Positions 21,855 to 34,035 of a DNA stretch of 64,000 nucleotides are shown piece after piece. The position numbers were made by a program, and so were the translations under genes. The notes under the pieces were generated by a model. The model made no database searches. It was not told the origin of the DNA and saw nothing but the letters and a program-made list of their open reading frames with translations. Within the stretch, counting starts at the first letter, position 1. Each line of letters begins with the position of its first letter. Source of the DNA: Chamaecrista fasciculata (taxonomy: Eukaryota > Streptophyta > Magnoliopsida > Fabales > Fabaceae); NCBI GenBank assembly GCA_003254925.1, contig QANZ01013908.1, positions 1 to 64,000 on the forward strand, in the 5' to 3' direction.

Positions 21855-22365
21855 GAGTAAATTAACAATTTGATTATTAAAAGATCATTGAGTGAATAAT
21901 TTAGTCCCTAAAAGATTAGAATGTATAGCTTAGTCGAAAAATCAAAATGATATACTTAAGGATGCACACGGTCCGTTCGAAAAATCAAAATGATATACTT
22001 AAGAATGTATAGCTTATTATTATTATTACTATTCAAGACTCGGGTAAAGTCACTTGGTCCGTTCGAGCCAATTTTTTTTTTCCAATTTTTTTTTAATTGT
22101 AAAAAATGTATATGTATTATTAAATAGTATACTTAGGTAAAAATTTTTTAAAAAAAGTGAATGTACCCCGAGCGAGGCCAGGTCTTGTACAACCAGGGAT
22201 ATACTAAGTAATCTTTTTATAAAATAAATAATATATCGTTTTAATCTTTCAAATATTAAAATATATATCATTTCTATTTTTTAGGAATTAAATGTGTATT
22301 TTTAATCTTTTAGAAACTAAGTTGTAGCTCAATAATTTTTCATGAATTGTTAGTTTACTCTTAAA
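21855..22365. mobile_element. Degenerate MITE, AAGAGTAAA-TAACAATT ends
   Basis: Left AAGAGTAAATTAACAATTTG and right GAATTGTTAGTTTACTCTT form an inverted pair. The interior contains a direct repeat of AAAATCAAAATGATATACTT (about 21940 and 21980). Same end type as 31696-31951. Confidence 0.6.
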
Positions 22366-22810
22366 TCTTAATTAAATAACAAAACACTAAAAGACTCAAA
22401 GTGAACCGAACCGCATTATAACCATAAGTACAATTATATTTTAGTCCCTTTTGTATTTATTGTTTAAAAATTTAATCTCTTTTAGATTTTTCTTTTCAAT
22501 TTATCACAATTTATTTATTTTTATCACTTTTAGCCTCTCTCTTTAGTCATTTATTAAATTGATTAACAATGTTAATGTAAGATATAATACTATTAATCAA
22601 TAAAATCACGTGTTAATTATTTCATAAATACATATTTTAATATTAAAGTTAGTTATTATGAACAATTCTTAAATTTGTAAGATTTTACTTAAAATTTATA
22701 ATTTTTTTTGTTACATTGAAAAAGAAAAGTTGTGGAAGACTAAGTTAAAAAAACATTAAACTATGAGTGAGCAAACTAAGATTTTAGTCTTATAAGAGTT
22801 ATAAGTTATA

Positions 22811-23878
22811 GGGGTAAATTCCACTTTGGTACCCTGTCCTATTGTCCAGTACCACTTTGGTACCCTGTTCTTTCAAAAGTACCACTTTGGTACCCTGTCC
22901 TTTAAACCATTACCCATTTTGGTACCCAAATTAAAATTTCTGTCAAATTTTAACGGTGGAGGGACTAAAAAGACAAAATTCTTAATTTTTCATCACCAAT
23001 TTGAGATTTCCACATTTATTCATTCACTAACCCCATTTTTGTTTCCTCTTCACCAATTTGAAATCAACTTTCATTCTTCATCTAAAAAAACACATCAGTT
23101 TTCATTCTTCACCATTCTCAATTGACACTAAAATCAAAAGAAAAAACGCGATCAACACTTCCAATCGACGAACCCTAAACCTCTTCGCGATTTCATCCTC
23201 CATCTGCAAGACGTGAAGAAGACGAACCCCTGAAGAAGAAGAAGACGTGAAGACGAACCTGTGTTGCGGTTAGTGACTAGTTTTATTTCTGAACCTTAAA
23301 ACCATGAAGAAGAAGACGTTAAGAAGATGAACCTGTGAAGAACCTTCAAACCTTCGAACCCGTGAAGAAGACGAACCAGTGCTGCGATTCCAAGGCTTTT
23401 TGTGCGATAGATTTAGGGATTCAAAGATTTAGGGTTCGTCGACAAGGAGAGAGGAATATGACGAAGAGGGTTTCAAAACTGAAATAGCTAAACGGAATCG
23501 CGAAGAGGGTTTCGATTTGCAGATAGAGGATGAAATCACGAAGAGGTTTAGGGTTCGTCGATTGGCAGTGTTCATCGCGAAGAAGAATGAGAATCGCGAA
23601 GAGATGAAGCGCACAGAGAGATGAAGGAGGGATGAATCGTGAAGAGGAAAAAATGGGGGTTAGTGAATGAATGAATGTGGAAATCACAAATTGGTGATGA
23701 AAAATTAAGAATTTTGTCTTTTTAGTCCCTCCACCGTTAAAATTTGACAGAAATTTTAAATTGGGTACCAAAATGAGTAATGGTTTAAAGGACAGGGTAC
23801 CAAAGTGGTACTTTTGAAAGAACAGGGTACCAAAGTGGTACTGGACAATAGGACAGGGTACCAAAGTAGAATTTACCC
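22811..23878. mobile_element. Foldback MULE-type element, 1068 bp
   Basis: Exact 9-bp duplication TAAGTTATA at 22802-22810 and 23879-23887. The arms (about 22811-23045 and 23640-23878) are nearly perfect inverted repeats, and inner segments also pair (CGAACCCTAAACCTCTTCGC near 23168 with its inverse near 23540), so most of the element is a long hairpin. The outer part of each arm contains three CACTTTGGTACCCTGT units, each with a KpnI site. Open frames on each strand starting in the arms are mirror images caused by the inversion and are not genes. GAAGAAGA-rich DNA fills the loop. Confidence 0.92.
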
Positions 23879-24374
23879 TAAGTTATAACTAGTGCGTTGG
23901 ACTCTCGAAGATCTCGGTCAAACCTCTTCCCTCCATTATCTATATCCTCTCTTTTATTTTAAGATGCTAAACAGTTAAATCTAATCTTAAAGCTATATCT
24001 ATTATCTAACTCTTTTGTACAATCCATTCTTAATTAAATAATTAATTAACTAATTATCTTTTCTGTTTTCTCTTCCTTTGTCGGCTTTCATACCACAACG
24101 GCACCACGCCAATTACCATACATTACTGTTTCCAATGCTAGCCTTTTCTGTTAGGCTTTCATAATATTTTTTTTAATTAATTTTTGACAATTAATTAGTT
24201 CAACTTTTTTTTTTTTCTATATCATTTATGTTAAAGGACAAAACTTAAATGAAACTTTTTATACATCATCAACTATATAGAGAATACATAATACCTTTTT
24301 TATATGATTAATCATAAAAAAATATGATAACTTGTGATTGAAATAATCTTAACAATATTATAAGAAACTTTATC

Positions 24375-24564
24375 GACAAATATTTGGTGTAGCAATTTGG
24401 CAAGCTATACCTTAGGTAGAGGACCCAAGTTCAATTCCTAAAGTCAATATTGTTGGAGGACTCTGACCGTTTTGTCTCTGAAATCCAAATGAGATTAATT
24501 GTCTTTGTACTAGACGGTTACACGGATAGGCAGAGAAAACTCATAGTTTAACCAAAAAAAAAAC
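24375..24564 (+). mobile_element. tRNA-derived SINE with A tail
   Basis: The 5' part has pol III promoter-like motifs: an A-box-like TGGCAAGCTATACC region and a B-box-like AGTTCAATTCC about 35 bases later. The body ends in ACTCATAGTTTAACC followed by an A run (24554-24563). Imperfect 20-bp target duplications flank it: ATATTATAAGAAACTTTATC (24355-24374) and ATATTATAAAAAACTTTACC (24565-24584). These are the hallmarks of a SINE moved by LINE machinery. Confidence 0.82.
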
Positions 24565-24775
24565 ATATTATAAAAAACTTTACCTATATTTTTTTTCGCT
24601 TCTTACAATGTCAATGTCAAGACTCAAGACTACCGTTAAAAAAAAAAAAAACAAAGGTCTACGCTGCATGCAATAGTGCAGACAAATTTCTAGTTTCAAG
24701 GTATGTTTAATTATAAAACACAGCTTTTCAAGGCCATTCTAATAATAAATACAAATATATATATATATATATATA

Positions 24776-24944
24776 TGATCAAAATGAGATTTACTCCGTG
24801 AACTATAAGATAAATTTTATGTTAGTTCTTAAACTTTATTTTATTATATTTTGGTCCTTAAACATTCTCACTTATTTCCCTGTTAGTTCTAAATTTCTAA
24901 TTATGATTTCTATTATTATCAATCTTTGAATTATAATTGGACTA

Positions 24945-24982
<38 letters not shown>

Positions 24983-25315
24983 TAATAAATGAGTTGGTAG
25001 AGAGAAAAAGAAAAATATTTCTTTCTAGAAATAAAAATCAACCACAAATTCGTTTACAATTTGTAATTAAAAATGAAAGATTTTCTTTGACTCCTTGTCA
25101 ATTCACTTATCAATATACATATGAGAGAGAAATTATCATTTTCAATTGCCTAGGTTAATTAAAGATAACAACAATTAGACAGAATCATGTTTTAGACTAA
25201 TTAATAGTAAAACTAACAAATTGAAAAGTTTCAGGCCTAAAACAGAATAAAAATTAGTTTAGGGACTAAAATGAAATTTACTCTATAGTTTATGGACCAA
25301 AATAAAGTTTTGACC
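24776..25315. mobile_element. MITE with GATCAAAA/GGTCAAAA ends, two arms
   Basis: Left GATCAAAATGAGATTTACTCCG and right TTTACTC-ATAG...AAAGTTTTGACC are inverted repeats around GTGAACTATAAG/TATAGTTTATGG. No target duplication found. A (TA)n run lies at about 24951-24975. Confidence 0.55.
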
Positions 25316-25499
25316 TGTTTATAATAATATATAAATGTACTAAGAATGTTAAGTAATTAAACTTGTTTGTAATTTGAAATTTTGCTAACATTGATTTAAA
25401 GAAGAAAAAGAAGTTAAAGATGGAATGAATGATTGAGGAAAATAAGATTAGCATAGGTTGCACATGGAAGGTGTAAGTAAGTAAAATATTCATATGCAA

Positions 25500-25553
25500 G
25501 CAAAGAGAGAGAAAGAGATAGAGAGAGAAAGAGAAAGAGAAAGAGAAAGAGAG
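25500..25553. repeat. (GA)n-rich simple sequence
   Basis: GAGA and GAAA units in tandem. Confidence 0.85.
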
Positions 25554-26189
25554 TAAAGTGGGTGCATGTGAATATGTGATGATACACTTGCATACACAGT
25601 TACACTAAGAAGCAATGAGTAAGAAGTTAGGTCAAAATTGTCCCTATTTGGGGCTGCATTACCCATGAGAATTGAGATTTCCTTATCTGACACCATCTAA
25701 CTATCTAACAACTCTATTTCTTGCTCTTCCTATTTAATTTCTTACATTATTTGAGACTAGTCACTAGTTGACTATATTCATATATATTGTGTGCCACCCC
25801 CTTTCACTAATCATCCCTTAACACGTGGATTCATATCATTCTTCTTTTTGGATAATCACATTCCCATGTGATCGCCTTCTGCTGCATTACCCTTTCTTTC
25901 TCTCTCTTTTTGATTTCCAACTGCATGTGTTTTTCTTTTTTTGTCACCCCATATATGAGGATATTTGCCATATACTAATTCAAATTTAACCCTTCTCCCA
26001 CATTAGTTATAATAAAAGAATTTTTGAATAGAGATAACAAGATCTTGAATTCGAAAACTTGTTTATTTATCACTTACCAATTCTTTGTTGATCATGTGCA
26101 TGTGTCATGTGTATATAGGAAGGGGCAAGATATTTTGAGGTGTGAAATTCTTAAAATTAAAAATCTTCACAATTATGCCTCATATGACG
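25554..26189. other. Non-coding DNA upstream of the LINE
   Basis: No gene or LINE ORF1 (gag-like) is visible here, which is why the LINE is called 5'-truncated. Confidence 0.5.
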
Positions 26190-29100
26190 TTTATGCCTAA
26201 CTCCTCTCCTACATCCGTTCTTGATTTGAACTCCTCCCCTTTTTCATCCTCATGATCTGCCCCCGATATTACTTTTTTGGTCTGGAATGTTCGTGGGGCA
26301 GGTGGTACCGAGTTTAGACGTGTTTTCCATGATACTATTGTGCAGCACAGGCCAAATCTCGTTATCCTCACTGAAACTCGTTTAAGTGGTGAACGTGCGC
26401 AAAACACCATTAACAGCCTGGGTTATGAGAAACATTATAAGGTGGATGCAATGGGCTTTTCGGGTGGCATCTGGATGCTCTGCGACCCTGACCTAGTTGA
26501 TGTGGATATCCTCGGATCATCTTTCCAAGAGATTCACTCTCATGTTAAGTTTAGTGGCATCTCCTTTCTTCTAACTTCCCTATATGCTAGCCCCATTTTT
26601 TATAGTAGAAAACTACTCTAGGACTCTCTAAGCTATCTTGGTCCTTCTATTACACTCCCTTGGCTTCTTTTGGGAGATTTTAATGATATATCTTCTGCTT
26701 CTGAAAAATTTGGTGGTTTGGCGCCAAATAGTTACAAAATGTCATATTTTAATAACTTTCTGCATGCATGTAACTTAGTTGATCTAGGGTTTAAGGGGCC
26801 TAGTTTCACATGGACAAACTGTAGGGACCACAATAATATTATTAGGACACGTATAGATAGAGGGCATACTACTTCTTGGTTGCAACTTTTTCCTAACACT
26901 AAGATTTTTCACCTCCCTAGAGTTCGTTCAGATCACTGCCCCCTACTTTTAAAAACTAAGCCACTCACTTACTGTGGTGAAAAAACCTTTTCGTTTAGAG
27001 CATTTTTGGATCTCTCACCCTAGTTTTACTCAGCTTGTTAAGGATTCTTGGAACATGTATGCCACTGATTTTGACACTACCCTCACTTTTTTTCAAACTT
27101 CTACTATTAAATGGAGTAAAATACATTTCAAAAATATTTTTCATGAAAAAAGAGTCCTTTTACATCGCCTCAAAGGTATTCAAAATTCTCTTTCTCACAA
27201 CACTTCCCCTCAGCTTCTCCTACTCGAAAAAAATCTTCAAAAACAGTTCAACCTTTTACTTCAAAATGAGGAACAATTATGGTTTGCTAAATCTAGAATA
27301 AATTGGCTTTCGCTTGGGGATCAAAATACCACCCTTTTTCATGAATCTGCCCTTACTAGAAGACGTAAAAACAAGATTAGTAGCCTAGAGTTAGATGATG
27401 GAAGCATCACTTATGACCCCCTTCAAATCAGGAATATAATTTATAATTTCTTTCAAACTTCTTACACCAATACCACTCCCTTTACTACTCCTACCTTTCC
27501 CCAAACTCTTCCCCTTCTTGACCAAATTGACCATTTTATGCTTCTCTCTCCATCTTCTGAAAATGAAATTAAAACAGTGGTTTTTAACTTCCATCCCACT
27601 AAAGCTCCAGGAATTGATGGTCTTAATGCTTTGTTTTATCAAAAAAACTGGGAAGCCACCAAACCCCCACATAATTAGAGAAATAACTTCTATCTTTAAT
27701 TCTTGGGAAATTCCAACCTCTTGGGGTCAAACTCTTCTTGCTCTCATTCCAAAAACTACCAATGTATCTAAACCCAAACACCTTCGGCCTATAGGACTTT
27801 GCACAACCCACTACAAAATTCTTACTAAAATTCTTGCTGATAGACTTAAACTGATTCTTAGTAAGATTATTTCTCCCTATCAATGAGCCTTTCAAAAAGG
27901 TAAGCAAACCTCCGATCTATTTATTACCACGCAGGAAATACAACACTCTATGTTTTATTCAAAATCTAAGGTTGGATGGCTTATGGTTAAAATTGATTTG
28001 AATAAGGCTTTTGATAATGTCTCTTGGGACTATATTGTTTCAATGCTTCACAGATTAAAGTTTCCCCTTCCCTGGATAAATCTTATTAAATCTTTCCTTC
28101 AGAATACTTCTTATTATTCTATTATAAATGATTTTAAAAACAACCCCTTCACACCTTCAAGAGGCATTAAGCAAGGTGACCCTATTTCACCTTACCTCTT
28201 CATAATAGCTATGGAATTACTAACTCATCTCATTAATCAAGAAGTCACTTCTAAAAATTGGACCCCCTTCACTTTTCATGGCTCAAATTTACATTTTTCA
28301 CATCTTCTTTTTGCTGATGACATCATCTTATTTACTAAAGCCACAAAAAAAGGTTGCTCTTCTATTTCCAAAACTCTCCATTACTTCTCTACTGTTTCTG
28401 GACTTCAAATAAATAGAGATAAATCCAAAATTTGGTTTTCTCCCACTGTCCCTAGTAACATTAGAGCTACTCTCTCCCGCATTGTCAACTTAAACTTTTC
28501 TAATAACCTAGGTTCTTATCTTGGATTCCCTCTTAAGGCCCTCTATAAAAATTCTGATTTTACTTTTATAGTTGATAAGATTAACGCCAAATTGCAAGCT
28601 TGGAAACTTGGCTGTCTCTCTTTAGCAGGTAGGGTTCAACTCATTAAGTCCACTATGACTACTATCCCAAATTATTACATGAACATTTTTTATCTCCCTA
28701 GTAAGGTGCACAATCATATTGATAGGCTAGCACGCTGTTTTTTCTGGAACCACACCATTAACAATAGGAAATGCCACCTTTTACATTGGAATACAATTAC
28801 CAAACCTAAGTTTATGGGAGGTCTAGGTATTAGAAAAGCCTCACTAGTAAATGTTTGTTACATGACTAAGTTACTTTGGCAGACCAAAATCATCAGCTCT
28901 AACCTTTTTCTCTAAAGTCTTGATTGCTAAATATGGGAAAAATCTATCTAAACATTCTCATTCTAAATCCTATATTCGTAGAGGGATGGATAAAGGCTCT
29001 AACTTGCTTGAATCTGGTCTGAAATCTGTTATTGGTAATGGCTTAAATGCCTCTTTTTGGTTTGGCAACTGGCTACCAAATGGACCCCTTAACTCTAGAA

Positions 29101-30539
29101 TTTTTGGTCCCCTACCCCTGTTTGATACTGATTTAAATGTTCACTCGGGTCTTACTTTATTCCACACGCAACCTACAGCACTCTCCCACATCATCCCAAC
29201 TCATATTGCGCAAGAAATAAACTCTATACCTCTCAGTTTTGACCATAACACCCCTGATTCTTACTCTTGGGATCCAAGTTCCAATGGTCTTTTTTCTATT
29301 AAAACTTGCTACAATCTAATTCTAAATAATGCATTTCATACTGATAACCCTCATCCTACTTTTTAAAATTTATCTTGGGTTTGGAAACTTAATATTCATA
29401 TTAGAATTAAGTTTTTCTTATGGCAAATTATGCAGAATTCCCTTCTTGTCTGCAAAAATCTTTTTAAACGTCATGTTATACCCTCCGCTATTTGTCCCTT
29501 GTGTGGTGTTTTTGAAGAATGTATTGATCATACTTTCAGGTCTTGCATGAAACTAAACTCTGTTTGGGTTTTATTATCAAAAAACTTTAATGTTACTCAA
29601 TGCTCCTTTAGCCAATGGATGAAGCATAACTGTACTGACTCTCAACTCTTTAAAAATATCCCTTGGAATGTTTTCTTCCCCTATCTTCTTAAACAAATTT
29701 GGCTGAATAGAAATGCTACCATTATCCAAAATAAACACACTTCCTCTTCAACTATTATAAACCTTGCTTTATATAATGCTGCTGAATATTTTTTCCTGAA
29801 TCTAGACCCCTGCTTACCATCATCTCCCTCTATAAACCCCATTCGATCTTCAATTATTTGGCAGAGACCAGATCATAATTTTCTCAAACTTAATGTTGAT
29901 GGTTCTGCAAAAGGTATTCTAGTTGGTGCAGGTGGTATCTTGAGAGACAGTAATGGAAACTGGATTGCTGGTTTTACTTGTTTTTTGGGTTATGGAACTT
30001 CTCTTACTGCTGAATTATGGGGTATCATGAAAGGCATTGAACTTGCCCTCTCTTTAAACATCAAGAAGCTGGTTATTGAGACTGACTCTCTTATTTCTAA
30101 CAAACTTATCACCTCTTCTGCAGATTTAACTCATCACCCCCTCTCCACTATGATTTCCAATTGCAGATTCCTTATCATGCAGCTGGATGATTACAAGTTG
30201 CAGCATTTTTTGAGGGAAGCAAACTCCTGTGCATATGCTTTAGCAAATCACGGGAGAAAATCTCAGCTTCATTTTACTGTTCTTGAATCCCTTCCTCCCT
30301 TCTTATCCCTCTTATTTTACCATGACTTCATGGAAATAGGAAATGTAAGAAGCCTTAAAAAAATGTCCAGGAAGAAGCCTCCTTAGATGGAGTTTTTTGG
30401 CTGCTCTCTTGTTTCTGTCTTTTGTTGTCTTTAATTTTTTGTTGTTGTTATTTGGTTTTTTCTATGTTGTTGTATTTGGATCTGAACGATTGTATTTCTG
30501 CTTCTTTTAATGAATTACTCAGCTTTACCAAAAAAAAAA
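26190..30539 (+). mobile_element. L1-type non-LTR retrotransposon, 5'-truncated
   Basis: Domains run in order: AP endonuclease, reverse transcriptase, zinc-binding region, RNase H, a short 3' UTR and an A tail (30530-30539) after CTCAGCTTTACC. No ORF1 is present upstream. Plant L1 elements with a C-terminal RNase H have this layout. A 5'-truncated relative ending in the same TTTACC-A tail lies at 43327-44035. No target duplication could be proven. Confidence 0.9.
26193..30386 (+). pseudogene. LINE ORF2: endonuclease, RT, RNase H (broken)
   Basis: Endonuclease motifs: VWNVRGAGG (26280), TETRLS, GDFND, DRG and RSDHCPLL (about 26940). RT motifs: KAPGIDG (about 27602), LRPIGLC, KIDLNKAFDNVSW (about 27990), GIKQGDPISPYLF, FADDIILF (about 28310). 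A zinc-binding CPLCG...H segment lies near 29493, and an RNase H with LNVDGSA (29890), TAELWGI and IETDSL runs to 30386. Breaks: stops at 26253 (TGA), 26619 (TAG), 27884 (TGA) and 29364 (TAA); frame changes near 26985, 27650 and 28905. The frame from 29430 to 30386, including RNase H, is unbroken. Not able to make a full ORF2 protein. Confidence 0.9.
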
Positions 30540-30546
30540 GGATTGT

Positions 30547-30935
30547 GTCGTTGATGCATGTATATATATGTGCATTTCCAAACAAAAAGTGTAACTCTCT
30601 TGTCATGATGCATGGAAATTACTATATATATATATATATATATATAGTTCTCTGTATTGATGCACTTTTAAATCTTCAGCTAGCTACTAGTCATCATCAT
30701 TATGAGAAAATTAAGAGCCACTTCTCTTTAAATTGTTCGTAAGTCGTTGACTCTTCTATTTGACAATAGAAAATAAATAAATGAGAAAGAGACTATTTTG
30801 TTTTCTTAATCAAAGAATATTCATTATGAAAAATCAAATGTACAGAGGCTACATTTTTAGAGTTGTTAAAGCCTAAAGGTATGAAAATCTAGAGAATATA
30901 ATCTTGGTATTCTAAGATAAACAATCTAGAGAATA
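30547..30935. other. Non-coding DNA with (TA)n
   Basis: A (TA)n run at about 30623-30646; otherwise nothing recognised. Confidence 0.5.
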
Positions 30936-30944
30936 TAAATATTA

Positions 30945-31303
30945 GGGTAAATTCCACTTTAATACCCTGTTCTATGAACCAATTCCACTTTGGTATACTG
31001 TTCTTTTAAAAGTGACACTTTGGTACCCTGTTTTTTCAAAAATATCATTTTGGTACCCTGTTTTTTCAAAAGTGACATTTTGGTACCCTGTTCTTTCAGT
31101 ATTTGTTACCCTATTCTATCTTTTTTAGGGTACTAAAGTGTCACTTGGTCTAAAGAACAGGGTACCAAAATGTCACTTCTGAAAGAACAGGGTACCAAAA
31201 TGACATTTTTGAAAGAACAGGGTACCAAAGTGTCACTTTTGAAAGAACAGGGTACCAAAGTGGAATTGGTCTATAAAACAGGGTACCAAAGTGGAATTTA
31301 CCC
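30945..31303. mobile_element. Foldback MULE-type element, 359 bp
   Basis: Exact 9-bp duplication TAAATATTA at 30936-30944 and 31304-31312. Termini GGGTAAATTCCACTTT and AAAGTGGAATTTACCC match those of 22811-23878. Each arm is a tandem series of about 29-base units containing TTTGGTACCCTGTTCTTTCA, inverted in the right arm, so the whole element is a hairpin with a very short loop. The repetitive open frame near 31170 (LLKEQGTK units) is a by-product of the repeats. Confidence 0.93.
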
Positions 31304-31312
31304 TAAATATTA

Positions 31313-31695
31313 CTATTCTCACAAAATCATATTAATCAAGAGAAGAAAAAAAAATTCATCAAAACAGCACACACGAGCTAAGTTTCATATGAAAATTTAT
31401 CTTCTATTTGCACTATATAAGTATATACATAAACTAAAACGACATTTAATAAAAAAACCTAAATACTATTAGCAACATGCAAAAACCAACAAAAACAGAG
31501 TCAAATCTTCTTCACAAATACCCTCTTCACATGATAGAGTTGAGATCTGAGAAGTTCCTTGTTTTTTTCTTTCGTAAATAAGGATGCATTAAAATAGGAA
31601 ACAAAAAAAAAAATACAGAGTTTAATATAAAATACAAAGCAGAAAGTAGCTTCTCCTAATGAGATTTTAACCAATGCCCACACGACGTTCAAAAG
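31313..31695. other. Non-coding DNA
   Basis: Nothing recognised. A weak minus-strand 63-codon frame (31501-31692) has no family features. Confidence 0.4.
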
Positions 31696-31951
31696 AAAAA
31701 TAGTATATTAAGTAATTTAATAATTTGATCATTGAAATATTTAAGTACACATTTAGTTTTTAAAAGATCAAAACGGTATACTATTTTGTCAACAAAATAT
31801 TAAAATAGTATATTACTTAGTTCATGAAATAAAAGGACTAGTTAATATATTGTTTTGATCTTTTAGGGACTAAATTATACATTGCAATCTTTTAGAGATC
31901 AAGTTGTCAGCACAATGATCTTGTAGGGACCAAATTATTAGTTTACTCTAA
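31696..31951. mobile_element. MITE, TTAATAATTTGATC / ATTATTAGTTTACTC ends
   Basis: Left AATTTAATAATTTGATCATT and right GGGACCAAATTATTAGTTTA are inverted repeats, with AAAAGATCAAAACGGTATAC inside paired with TATTGTTTTGATCTTTTAGG. Same family as 18390-18770 and 21855-22365. Confidence 0.65.
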
Positions 31952-32767
31952 TATATTCAACAAAAAAATACTAATAAAAAAAACTTACTTAAAGGGAGGA
32001 AACCCTCTCTAAAAAGCAAGAAAACGTAGTAATATGTGCTTTAATTTCATAAAAAGTTAAAAACAATTGTAAGCTATTCGTTGCGTGACTATGTCTTTTT
32101 TTTGTTTCAATTCTTTTTCTTACATTTGAGAGTGTATATCTCTCTTGTTTTGTGTCCAAATCGAGCTTCTTCAATGGCCCTTCCAAAGCCATAACATATG
32201 CACAAATTAGCTGTATTACAAGAAGGATATATATACTCTTAAAGATATATAGTAGGTTGGCTATCACTTATTGAAAGAAAATTATAAATTATAAATGATT
32301 TATAGTATTATTTTGAAGTCAATAATTCTCTCTCTAAGATACTATTTTGTGTAGTCATAGCCCATATGTATTGAGAAGCTTGCTTCAAAATCTTTTCAAC
32401 CTCATATCACATGCATGATTTGGATATAGAACGGGAGAGATACATGTTCTAAAAAATATATAAAAATAGAAATTGAAAATTTTTAACGATAGAGTCACGT
32501 GACTAGCATGCAACAAAAAGTCATTAACTTTTAATAGAATTAAAGAACACATCTCTAATATATTAACCGAGCAAATCATAGAGTATTATAAAAAAAAAAA
32601 ACTTTTGAATCACATGACTCCAACGCACAAATAACATATATAAATAACAGAGCTCTTTTATATAATTTACCTTAATTATTAATATATGTACCATAGTACA
32701 TATTAAAATGATTAAGATAAGGTACGTATAAACTCTATCAGTAAAATTGTTTTAGCATATAGCTATA
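31952..32767. other. Non-coding DNA
   Basis: No gene, RNA or bounded element recognised. A minus-strand 92-codon frame at 31989-32267 shows no domain or homology features. Confidence 0.45.
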
Positions 32768-32775
32768 GAATGGGC

Positions 32776-33591
32776 TAGGGGTGGCAAATAGGTGAGTTAT
32801 AAATGGGTCGATGATCTATTTATATTTGTTAAATGGGTCATGGGTGAGTTATGACTTATAAAATTAAGGGTCGACCAAACCCAACTCATAAACTTATCTT
32901 AAAATATTTATATTATTTAATTCATTTAATAAAATTAAAGATTAATTATTTAATTTATAAACTAATTAATGAAATTAATTTTTAAACTATTCGGATTTAG
33001 GATAAAATTGCATTCTTTTTTCAAATTTTGTATTGACCTACAATTTCCACCTCTTTTATATTTTTCAAAATTACATTTTGACCATAATTTTTTTTTTTTG
33101 TATTTTTCATTTTAGTCCTCAAATATCATGATTCAGGGACATTTTATAAATTTTGAAAATATTTGGAGGTATTCTGTAATTTTTGCAAAAATTGTGAAGT
33201 TCATCTTCCCTCCACTGAATGCACTGTCTTGAAGAACTAAAATGTATTTATTTTCCAGACTTAGGACTAATCTACAATTTTACCCTTTTTCTATATTTTT
33301 CAAAATTACATATTGATCCAAAAACATTTTTTGTAATTTTCATTTTAGTCCTCAAATATTATGGTTCAGGGAAATTTTTATAAATTTTGAAATTATTTGG
33401 AGGTATTTTGTAATTTTTGTAAAAAATTGTGAAATTCATATTCACACTCCATAAAACTACGTAGTTTTGATATAATTTGATTTGGGTTGGATAAACTATG
33501 GGTTTGACCCAACCCAACCAATCTTGACCCATTATTTAAATAGGTTGGGTTGGTTGAGTTGATGGGTTGTGGGTTGAGTTTGCCACCACTA
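32776..33591. mobile_element. hAT-type MITE, TAGGGGTGGCAAA terminus
   Basis: The left end TAGGGGTGGCAAATAGGTG pairs with the right end inverted (TAGTGGTGGCAAACTCAACC). TAGGGGTGGCAAA is a common plant hAT terminus. Flanks GAATGGGC (32768-32775) and AAATGGAC (33592-33599) agree at 6 of 8 positions, fitting an old 8-bp duplication. Subterminal DNA has repeated GGGTTGG/CCAACCC motifs. The middle contains a diverged direct duplication (about 33020-33200 and 33290-33450). Confidence 0.75.
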
Positions 33592-34035
33592 AAATGGACA
33601 TTTTATGATAATGACAGGACTCAATTTATCAAAATAATTCTATAAAAAACTCGGAAAAAACGCTTAAACGACTTACATATAGGAGATATTAAGATTTGAG
33701 TAAAGCACAGGACCACCATAAAAATTTATTATCCAAAACAAATAAATATGAATAAGATACGCATGCACTAAGATGGAAATATTTTTAAAAAAGTTAAAGA
33801 TCATATGGATACAATTTTGTCTTTTGGAGGACAAAACGGCAGTTAATTAAGTATATATAGAATTCACTACATAAACGGGTTCATGACTGATGATGACTTG
33901 TAAGTTGTAGCACTAATTAGTGAAATCAAACTGATCAAAACACACAAATTAAGTAGAAGATACACTGGTTATTGAAGATGATGACACCCTAATTGACACC
34001 CAAAAAAAGAAAAAAGAAGAAGCTTACATGCATGA

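Noticed and set aside
22826-23864. Two similar proteins starting MVPCPIVQYHFG on opposite strands
   Set aside because: They are the two arms of one inverted-repeat element read in opposite directions, not genes.
26180-26410. Minus-strand frame at the LINE start
   Set aside because: Shadow of the endonuclease domain read on the other strand.
31170-31472. Repetitive protein with LLKEQGTK units
   Set aside because: Encoded by the tandem units of a foldback MITE arm; no conserved family or independent start context.
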